In this document: positions 1 to 5,656 of the stretch, piece by piece | How positions within the stretch are numbered: the first letter of the stretch is position 1 | Layout of the letters: every line of letters begins with the position of its first letter | NCBI GenBank assembly: GCA_012841485.1 | Contig: DUUU01000034.1 | Span: forward strand, 1 to 5,656 | DNA length: 5,656 nucleotides | Direction of reading: 5' to 3' | Source: Armatimonadota bacterium | GTDB taxonomy: Bacteria > Armatimonadota > JAAZEB01 | The notes under the pieces: generated by a model | What the model was told of the DNA's origin: nothing | The model's database searches: none | The model's input: only the letters and a program-made list of their open reading frames with translations | Made by a program: the position numbers and the translations under genes

Positions 1-2307
1 GACCTCCACCGCAAGGTTTTCGGCTCCTGGTTCCTCGGTCAGAAAGGCCTCGCCATCCTCCGGGACGGCTCCGGGGCAGAGGCTCAGGGCGCGCTCGTCC
101 GTTTCGGGCCGTCGCTTAACCACGGGCATCTGGATGACCTGGGGCTGATCTACTATGCCAAAGGCTGGCAATGCACCTACGAGATCGGCTATGGCCTGGG
201 AAGCACGCACACCCAGGTGGGCTGGGCGAGGCAGACCGCCAGCCACTGCCTGGTGACCGTCGATGAAGCTCGCCAATCGGGGGGATCCGGCGGTAGCCTC
301 CACCTCTTCGCGCGTCTTCCGGGGATCAAGATTGTGGAGGCTGACTCCCCCCTGAGCTATGCCGCGAAAGGGGTCACTCAGTATCGGCGCACCGTGGCGC
401 TGATTGGCGAGGGGAAGGATCAGTATCTAGTCGATCTCTTCCGGGTGCGTGGGGGGCGCCAGCATGATTACATTCTGGGCTCGCAGGGCCAGGAGTTCGA
501 GGTCTCCGGCGTAGAGTTGGGCCCGGAAGAGAAGGGATCGCTGGCCGGCCTTGAGCACGCCTGGGGAGAGAAGCTGGGTAATGATGGCGACATCATCGGC
601 ATGCCAAACAAGCCCTACTGGAACCCGCCGCCGGGGAACGGCTATGGCTTCTTCTATGGGATGCGCCGGGGCCGGGCCGCGGGTCCGTGGTGGGTTGATT
701 GGGCCCTGGGAGGGCCGAACCAGGCGCGCTTCCGGGCGCACGTGCTTCCTGAGGCGTCCGCAGAGGCGATTGTCGCCAGGGCGCCCGGTCTCTACCCGCG
801 CAACCGCAACGCGAGCTACCTGCTCCTGCGGCGCACGGGAGAGAACCTGCAGAGCTGTTTCGCCACGGTGCTCGAGCCCTATGCCCTCCCCATGCCCTCG
901 GGCATGGCCGATTACACCCGGCTCCTTCGTAGCGTGACGGCCAATCAGGGAGCGGTTGTGCCGATGCACTCCCTGGCCGCGTTACTCCTGCGCGGCACCG
1001 CCCCGGGAGATTACGTCGAGTGCGCGCTCTCGGTGCCTACGGCGGGCGAGTATGAGGTGCAGGCCCGGCTCTATCGCTATTCCTCGTATGGCGCCGTGCG
1101 CCTGAGCGTGGATGGGACACCCATCGGCGAGATCTACGACGCCGTGGCGAGCAGCCTGGAGGGCCCGGTGACGGTTCGTTTCGGCCGGCGGCGCCTGGCC
1201 GCGGGCGAGCACCGCGTGAAGGTGGAGATCACTAACGCATCCCCGCGCACGCTCATCGGAATCGCCGGGCTGGGATTGGTGCCCGCGGTGGAAGCGGAGC
1301 GCGAGAGCGCGAAGCCCGAGCCGATCCTGTCGGGCGTCGAGCGTCTCCCGGTCGCGGGCGGGCTGGTGCGTGCATCAGGCGATGAGAGTGGCTTCTTCCC
1401 ACCGGCTGCGGTGCGGGTGCGCCGGGGCGGGCGCGACGAGTTCTTTGCCAGCCAGGCGCCGCTCATCGGCCGGCCGGGCGAAGTCGCGCCGGAGAACTCC
1501 TTCCAGACCCCCGTTGGGCCTGCGGAGTGGTCTGGCGGCGCCGTCCACGTCGCCCTGCGTGGCAGGGAGGTGGCCGCGCTCGCTCTGCATGGCACGAAGT
1601 GGCTGCAGGTTGGCGGGCTGCGGATCGAGCCGGTGGCGGCGGCGTTCTATGGGAGCGTGACGCGCGCGGATGCAGGCGGGAACGCGGTGGATGTGAGCGG
1701 CTCGCTCCCGCTGGCCGGCCTGGAGGGCGAGGGGATCCTCTTTATGAGCCCGCGCTATACGCGCAACACCGCCTACCGCATCGAGCGGATTGAGAAGGCG
1801 GGCTCGGGGAGCCGAGTCCACTTCGGCACGCAGTCGATCCTCCTGGGCCAGGGCCGCATCGCGGACTGGGTGGATAAGCAGACGCTCACCTCGGAGATCC
1901 CGCATGACTACGCGCGCTCCGTGGTGGGCGGCACGAACAACGGCTTTTTCAACGGCAAGCGCGTGGAGTCGGAGTCTGGCACCACGACTTTCCTGAAGGA
2001 TGTGGAGTTCGGCACGCCCATGCGCCTGGCCGTGGAGGATGCCTCGCGCTTCGAGGCCGGCAGCGTGGTCTATTACTACGATCTCTCGGTGGGTGATACC
2101 TACTCAATCCCCACGGCGGTCTGGCTCTCGCGCACCGAGGCTGGCACGTGGCGGCTCGTTTCGAGCGTCGATGTGCGCCTGAACGGGAGCGTGCGCTACC
2201 GGAAGCCGGGCGGGGCGTGGACTGTGGCCCGGGATGGTCTTGTTCCTGCCACCGGCATGGAAGCCAGCCTGGAGGTGGAGTGGAAGCCCGCGGGGGCCGC
2301 GAGGTAG
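1..2307 (+). CDS. Heparinase II/III-like protein, 5'-truncated by the window edge
   Basis: The frame is open from base 1 to the TAG at 2305-2307, giving 768 visible codons. A GTG at 217 is only an internal valine, because family motifs lie upstream of it. Numbering from the first visible codon, residues 40-65 hold NHGHLDD followed by a tyrosine-rich strand ending in GYG. Residues 81-92 are SHCLVTVDEARQ, matching the usual HNTVLVDG..Q block. Residues 128-157 run from YRRTVALI through VDLFRVRGG to QHDY. These are hallmarks of the beta-sandwich half of heparinase II/III-type polysaccharide lyases. The helical domain with the catalytic tyrosine would lie upstream, so activity cannot be judged. 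Residues about 322-428 look like a carbohydrate-binding-type beta-sandwich (YVECALSVPTAGEYEVQARL, then GEHRVKVEITNA). Residues 430-768 are beta-rich and I do not recognise them. In this family lyases usually act on uronic-acid polysaccharides outside the cytoplasm; the substrate here is unknown. An FAD oxidoreductase gene follows in the same direction. Confidence 0.85.
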   Translation, partial: DLHRKVFGSWFLGQKGLAILRDGSGAEAQGALVRFGPSLNHGHLDDLGLIYYAKGWQCTYEIGYGLGSTHTQVGWARQTASHCLVTVDEARQSGGSGGSLHLFARLPGIKIVEADSPLSYAAKGVTQYRRTVALIGEGKDQYLVDLFRVRGGRQHDYILGSQGQEFEVSGVELGPEEKGSLAGLEHAWGEKLGNDGDIIGMPNKPYWNPPPGNGYGFFYGMRRGRAAGPWWVDWALGGPNQARFRAHVLPEASAEAIVARAPGLYPRNRNASYLLLRRTGENLQSCFATVLEPYALPMPSGMADYTRLLRSVTANQGAVVPMHSLAALLLRGTAPGDYVECALSVPTAGEYEVQARLYRYSSYGAVRLSVDGTPIGEIYDAVASSLEGPVTVRFGRRRLAAGEHRVKVEITNASPRTLIGIAGLGLVPAVEAERESAKPEPILSGVERLPVAGGLVRASGDESGFFPPAAVRVRRGGRDEFFASQAPLIGRPGEVAPENSFQTPVGPAEWSGGAVHVALRGREVAALALHGTKWLQVGGLRIEPVAAAFYGSVTRADAGGNAVDVSGSLPLAGLEGEGILFMSPRYTRNTAYRIERIEKAGSGSRVHFGTQSILLGQGRIADWVDKQTLTSEIPHDYARSVVGGTNNGFFNGKRVESESGTTTFLKDVEFGTPMRLAVEDASRFEAGSVVYYYDLSVGDTYSIPTAVWLSRTEAGTWRLVSSVDVRLNGSVRYRKPGGAWTVARDGLVPATGMEASLEVEWKPAGAAR

Positions 2308-2420
2308 TGGGCTCACGCCGAGCTCTCGATAGGCTGGTGGTCAGCGCAGGAGAAGCGGTCGGGGATCGCCAATTGGAGGTGAGGAGCGGCTGATGGTGCC
2401 GCCACGTGGAGGTTTTTCTG
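2308..2420 (+). other. Intergenic gap between the lyase-like and FAD oxidoreductase genes
   Basis: These 113 bases separate two co-directional genes. I see no convincing hairpin followed by a T-run after the first stop, and no good -35/-10 pair before the second start, so read-through from the upstream gene is plausible but unproven. The second half is purine-rich, with three Shine-Dalgarno-like runs at 2375-2379 (GGAGG), 2381-2386 (GAGGAG) and 2408-2412 (GGAGG). The last serves the oxidoreductase gene. The first two precede an ATG at 2393 that opens a very short frame, described under findings. Confidence 0.5.
2408..2412 (+). promoter_or_regulatory. Ribosome binding site that decides the FAD oxidoreductase start
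   Basis: GGAGG at 2408-2412 ends eight bases before the ATG at 2421, which is ideal spacing. An in-frame GTG at 2406 would add five residues, but it overlaps this site and has poorer upstream spacing. The ATG is therefore preferred. Confidence 0.7.
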
Positions 2421-4145
2421 ATGAAGAGGATCACTCATCGAGCTGATTTTTGCGTGGTAGGGGGTGGGTTGGCCGGCATGTGCGCGGCGATTGCCGCAGC
2501 GCGCCATGGCGCGAAGGTGGTCTTGATGCACGACCGCCCGGTGCTGGGAGGGAATGCCTCTTCCGAGATTCGCATGTGGATCTGTGGCGCCCGCGGGCCG
2601 AACAACCGGGAGACCGGCATTGTGGAGGAGATCCAGCTCGAGAATCTCTATCGGAACACCTCGGTCAGCTACGCGATCTGGGATGCTATCCTGTATGAGA
2701 AGGTGCGCTTCCAGCCGAACCTGACGCTTCTCCTGAACTGCTCGTGCACCGACCTGGGAATGGACGGCTCGCGGATCCGCTGGGTGCGTGGCTGGCAGGG
2801 CACCGCCGAGACGTGGCACACGGTGGAGGCCACACTTTTCGCCGATTGCTCCGGGGATAGCATCCTCGCCCCGCTCTCGGGCGCCGAGTTCCGCGTTGGC
2901 CGCGAGGCTGCTTCGGAGTTTGGCGAGCAGATGGCCCCAGAGGCGGCCGACCGCAAGACGATGGGGATGAGCTGCCTGATCCAGGCGCGCGAGACCGAAT
3001 CGCCGCAGCCGTTTATCCCCCCCGCATGGGCGAACAAGTACCTCAGCGATGACGACTTGCCGCACCGCGGCCACGGGATCCGCACCTCGAACTTCTGGTG
3101 GATGGAGCTCGGCGGCGATTTCGACTCGATTCACGACACCGAAATGCTCCGCGACGAGCTCCTGAAGGTCGCCTACGGCGTGTGGGACCATATCAAGAAC
3201 CACGGCGATCACGGCGCGGAGAACTGGATCCTCGATTGGGTGGGCTTCCTCCCCGGCAAGCGTGAGAGCCGGCGTTACGTGGGTGACCACATCCTGACGC
3301 AGAGCGACGTGAATGCCGAGGGTCGATTTGATGACGTGGTGGCCTACGGTGGCTGGCCGTTCGATGATCACCACCCCGCCGGGATACGCCACCCTGGATT
3401 CCCGAATGAAGCCATCCCGGCGCCCTCGCCTTTCGGTATCCCCTACCGGGCGCTCTACTCGCGCAACATAGAGAACCTCCTCTTTGCCGGGCGCAACATC
3501 AGCACCACGCACGTGGCGATGAGCACGACGCGCGTCATGGCCACCTGTGCCACGCTTGGCCAGGCGGTGGGCACGGCCGCGGCCCTCGCGGTGGAGGCGG
3601 GGCTCACTCCGCGCGGCGTCTACCACGAGTGCATCCGCGAGCTCCAGCAGAGGCTGATGGAGGATGATGCCTACCTCCCCTGGAACACCCGCGAGGTGCC
3701 CGAGCTCACCCGAACCGCCCGGCTCACGGCTTCTGAAGGAGACCCCGAGCCGCTGCGCAACGGCCTGGATCGCCCCATCGGCGACGCAGACAACGGCTGG
3801 ACGGGGAGCCTCGGGTCGTGGGTGGAGTACGCTTTCGATGGTCCACGAGAAGTGAAGGAGTGCCGCTTCGTCTTCGATAGCGACCTCAACCGGCGCCGTT
3901 TGAACATGCCCTCCTGCTTCCCGCGCGACCTGGAGCCCCATCGGGTGCCCGAGACGCTCGTTCGCACCTTCCGCATCGAGGTGCGAAACGAGAGTGGCGA
4001 GTGGACGCTGGCCACGCGGGTGGAGGAAAGCCATCAGCGCCTGGTGCGCGTGCCCGTGAACGTCACCACTTCCGCCATCCGTTTCATCCCGGAGGCAACC
4101 TGGGGTGCCCCGCAGGCGCACCTCTTCGCCTGGGACGTGCGGTAG
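2421..4145 (+). CDS. FAD-dependent oxidoreductase (FAD_oxidored type) with discoidin-like C-terminal domain
   Basis: This 574-residue protein starts at an ATG preceded by GGAGG. The N-terminus is a Rossmann FAD-binding fold: DFCVVGGGLAGMCAAIAAARHG at residues 9-30 carries the GxGxxG motif (G14, G16, G19), followed by RPVLGGNASSEIRM at 39-52. Residues 141-146 (ADCSGD) form a second cofactor-contact motif. The stretch around 268-292 includes GFLPGKRESRRYVGDHIL. Residues 349-388 (NIENLLFAGRNIS.TH, RV..T, LGQA.GTAAA) are the usual C-terminal FAD-closing segment. From about residue 429 there is a separate beta-rich domain (TARLTASEG, then GSWVEYAFDGPREVKECRFVFDSDL) resembling the discoidin or F5/8 type C sandwich, which in many proteins binds sugars. 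Members of this flavoprotein family are poorly characterised, often mislabelled as xanthan lyases, and common near polysaccharide genes. The substrate is unknown. I see no signal peptide, so the protein is probably cytoplasmic, which sits oddly with an extracellular sugar-binding role for the tail. Confidence 0.88.
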   Translation: MKRITHRADFCVVGGGLAGMCAAIAAARHGAKVVLMHDRPVLGGNASSEIRMWICGARGPNNRETGIVEEIQLENLYRNTSVSYAIWDAILYEKVRFQPNLTLLLNCSCTDLGMDGSRIRWVRGWQGTAETWHTVEATLFADCSGDSILAPLSGAEFRVGREAASEFGEQMAPEAADRKTMGMSCLIQARETESPQPFIPPAWANKYLSDDDLPHRGHGIRTSNFWWMELGGDFDSIHDTEMLRDELLKVAYGVWDHIKNHGDHGAENWILDWVGFLPGKRESRRYVGDHILTQSDVNAEGRFDDVVAYGGWPFDDHHPAGIRHPGFPNEAIPAPSPFGIPYRALYSRNIENLLFAGRNISTTHVAMSTTRVMATCATLGQAVGTAAALAVEAGLTPRGVYHECIRELQQRLMEDDAYLPWNTREVPELTRTARLTASEGDPEPLRNGLDRPIGDADNGWTGSLGSWVEYAFDGPREVKECRFVFDSDLNRRRLNMPSCFPRDLEPHRVPETLVRTFRIEVRNESGEWTLATRVEESHQRLVRVPVNVTTSAIRFIPEATWGAPQAHLFAWDVR

Positions 4146-4150
4146 CTCCG

Positions 4151-5440
4151 CTATGGTGACGGCGCCGTGTCGAGCTCCGCGAAGAGGCGCCGGTACTCCT
4201 CCGTTGCATCTGCTTGTGCTGTCGCGCGGGCATCGTTGATCTTGCCCAGGTGCCCGCGCGCCAGCTCCACGATCTCCCGGTCGAGCGCCCGCTTCTCTGC
4301 CATCTCCATGAGGATGGAGAACGCACGGTCGACATCCATCCCATTGCGATAGGGCCGGTCTTCCGTGAGTGCGGTGAACGTGTCCGCGACCGCCATGATC
4401 CGCGAGCCCAGCGGCAAATCGGCGGCCTTCAGGTGGAAGGGGTAGCCGCTACCGTCGAGGCGCTCGTGATGGAAGGCGGCCCAGGCGCTCACGACCGCCA
4501 TGCCATGCACGCTCCGTAGCGTCCGGTAGGTGTAGTAGGTGTGGAACGTGTGTGCCCGCATGATGCTATACTCCTCGTCGGTGAGCCGGCCCGGCTTCTC
4601 GAGGATCTCCGCGGGTACCGCCAGCTTCCCCAGGTCGTGCAGGTAGCCGGCGACGCGCATCAGCCGGAGTTCGCGGGCGGAAAAGCCGAAGAGCGCGGCG
4701 AGGGCCTCGGCCACGGCGGCGACCCCGGCAGAGTGCCGGGTGGTGAAGCGACTGCGGAAGTCAATGATCTGTCGGAAGAGGTTGGTCGCCGCGAGGATCT
4801 CGTCCGGGCCCAGCTCGATACTATCCATGGCCACGGTCTCTCGGAGCGCGGGGGTGAGAGTGGGAGAGGTGGCATCGAGCCAGAGGCACTCGCGCTCTGC
4901 AGCCGCGAGGAAGGCATCGACGACTGCGGGCGAGAAGAGCCTCCCCCTCTGAGCCGCGATCCGTTCGCAAATGCTGGGCGCCTGGACCAGAATGCCTTGC
5001 TTTCGATCGATGGAGACGGCGACGCGGTCGGCGAGGTGGATGATGTGGCTCTCCAAGGGCACGGGGAGTCCGTGGAACTCCTCGCCGCGCCCCTCGTCCC
5101 AGGGCAGATGGTGGAACCGCACCAGCTCACCCGCCTTGCGCAGACGTGGAAACGAGAAGAGCAACCGGCTGGCGATCTCGGCATGCCGGTGGGGATCCCG
5201 GGTTTCGAACTGGAGGAGCTCCAGCCGCTCCTTAAGCGAGAGCGCGCCGATGTCGTGCAACATGCCGGCGAGTACGATCTCGTGCCGGGTGTCGTGCGGG
5301 ACGCCCATTTCGCGGGCGATCGCCTGCGCGAGGTAGGCGACTTGCTTGTGGTGCTGGGCAACGTTCGGGCTCACCAGGTCAACGGCGTCCGACACGCAGA
5401 GGACGAGGTCGAAAAGCGGGACTAGGGGTTCTCGAATCAC
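4151..5440 (-). CDS. Tandem HD-domain protein with C-terminal HD-GYP, putative cyclic-dinucleotide phosphodiesterase
   Basis: The protein has 429 residues if it starts at the GTG at 5440. That codon has TGGAG eight bases upstream and gives an N-terminus (MIREPLVPLF) like that of related proteins. A longer frame from a GTG at 5494 adds 18 residues but has no ribosome site. Numbering from 5440, the first HD domain (about 30-140) holds H30/H31, HD at 62-63, H84 and H86, HH at 110-111 and D138. The second (about 235-360) is canonical HD-GYP: H236, HDLGK at 268-272, H297, HHERLDGSGYP at 324-334 and D353. HD-GYP domains hydrolyse c-di-GMP, and some hydrolyse 3'3'-cGAMP, using two or three metals; the complete motif suggests an active enzyme. 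No receiver domain, transmembrane segment or signal peptide is visible, so this looks like a soluble protein whose first HD domain may regulate or sense. It is convergent with the FAD oxidoreductase gene, with five bases between the stops, and has no obvious functional tie to it. Confidence 0.9.
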   Translation of the reverse strand: MIREPLVPLFDLVLCVSDAVDLVSPNVAQHHKQVAYLAQAIAREMGVPHDTRHEIVLAGMLHDIGALSLKERLELLQFETRDPHRHAEIASRLLFSFPRLRKAGELVRFHHLPWDEGRGEEFHGLPVPLESHIIHLADRVAVSIDRKQGILVQAPSICERIAAQRGRLFSPAVVDAFLAAAERECLWLDATSPTLTPALRETVAMDSIELGPDEILAATNLFRQIIDFRSRFTTRHSAGVAAVAEALAALFGFSARELRLMRVAGYLHDLGKLAVPAEILEKPGRLTDEEYSIMRAHTFHTYYTYRTLRSVHGMAVVSAWAAFHHERLDGSGYPFHLKAADLPLGSRIMAVADTFTALTEDRPYRNGMDVDRAFSILMEMAEKRALDREIVELARGHLGKINDARATAQADATEEYRRLFAELDTAPSP

Positions 5441-5656
5441 GCCACCATCTCCATCAAAGGCCGCCGCGGGTACATCGGCGTTCGGATCATGCACAACTGC
5501 CGAGTCTGAAATAGGGGCTCGGGATACGGCCGCCGGCAGAGAGGCAATTCTGTAAGGTATGTGAACTCTTGTGGGCCCGACGCTGTCATCCTGGCAGGCG
5601 CGTGGCAGGGGGCCCGGCCCGGGTTAAGGGCGGGAACAGGCCGGACGATTGACCCC
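5441..5656. other. Region upstream of the tandem HD gene, no gene recognised
   Basis: The HD frame continues upstream on the - strand to a TAA at 5624-5626, but between there and 5494 it contains no ATG, GTG or TTG, so it is probably 5' leader. The promoter of the HD gene should lie here. The least GC-rich part, about 5541-5570, would suit a -10 region, but I see no convincing -35/-10 pair. Bases 5605-5640 are a very GC-rich run with short overlapping palindromes and no T-tract. No RNA gene or second coding frame is apparent. Confidence 0.4.
5449..5453 (-). promoter_or_regulatory. Probable ribosome binding site of the tandem HD gene
   Basis: Read on the - strand, TGGAG ends eight bases before the GTG at 5440. 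The alternative GTG at 5494 is preceded by CAGACTCGGCAGTT, which has no Shine-Dalgarno match. This supports the shorter start. Because both candidates are GTG, translation may be modest. Confidence 0.5.

Noticed and set aside
217..219. GTG at 217 as the start of the heparinase-like gene
   Set aside because: Family motifs such as NHGHLDD at codons 40-46 lie upstream in the same uninterrupted frame, so the gene continues beyond the window edge.
890..907. Perfect 8-bp inverted repeat CCATGCCC / GGGCATGG with a 2-base centre
   Set aside because: It lies inside coding sequence, encodes an ordinary segment (PMPSGM), has no T-run and a loop too tight for a stable hairpin; likely chance.
1375..1905. 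Several overlapping 60-180 codon frames on both strands within the heparinase-like gene
   Set aside because: Low-complexity Arg/Ala/Pro translations in other frames of a GC-rich gene, with no independent evidence.
2313..4121. Long open frame on the - strand (about 600 codons) opposite the FAD oxidoreductase gene
   Set aside because: It is a mirror of GC-rich codon use. The translation is His/Arg/Ala-rich with no recognisable domain, while the + strand has clear FAD motifs and a good ribosome site.
4303..4320. 7-bp inverted repeat TCTCCAT / ATGGAGA with a 4-base loop
   Set aside because: Inside the conserved C-terminal part of the HD-GYP coding region, with no T-tract; explained by coding sequence.
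4541..5425. Open frame of 294 codons on the + strand opposite the tandem HD gene
   Set aside because: It lies antisense to unmistakable HD-GYP motifs, has a Glu/Gly/Arg-biased composition and matches no family I know.
5605..5640. GC-rich palindromic run resembling a terminator
   Set aside because: The repeats are imperfect and overlapping, and no T-tract follows on either strand.

Overview
The window is GC-rich bacterial DNA, apparently chromosomal, almost filled by three protein genes. The first two lie head-to-tail on the + strand. The third is convergent on the - strand. I see no rRNA or tRNA genes, CRISPR array, insertion sequence, integrase, phage gene or long repeat. Heparinase II/III-type proteins, FAD_oxidored proteins with an add-on beta domain, and tandem-HD signalling proteins together recall polysaccharide-degrading Planctomycetota, Lentisphaerota, Verrucomicrobiota, Hydrogenedentota or Armatimonadota. 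That placement is only an inference from gene content and base composition; no phylogenetic marker is present.

Layout. Bases 1-2307 (+) hold the 3' part of a heparinase II/III-like gene. Its frame is open from the first base, so the start and the N-terminal helical domain lie outside the window. A 113-base gap follows (2308-2420), with no clear terminator or promoter but several purine-rich Shine-Dalgarno-like runs. Bases 2421-4145 (+) encode an FAD-dependent oxidoreductase of the FAD_oxidored type with a discoidin-like C-terminal extension. After only 5 bases, the convergent gene 4151-5440 (-) encodes a cytoplasmic protein with two HD domains; the second is a canonical HD-GYP domain, the class that degrades cyclic dinucleotides. 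Bases 5441-5656 are its upstream region, without a recognisable gene.

How they may work together. The heparinase-like protein and the FAD enzyme are plausible partners in breaking down or modifying an acidic or otherwise decorated polysaccharide, since both carry putative carbohydrate-facing beta modules. The HD-GYP protein is probably an independent signalling gene that happens to abut them. I found no clear sign of a wholly new system. The best leads are the lyase/oxidoreductase pairing, and a tandem-HD protein whose first domain looks metal-competent but lacks the GYP signature.
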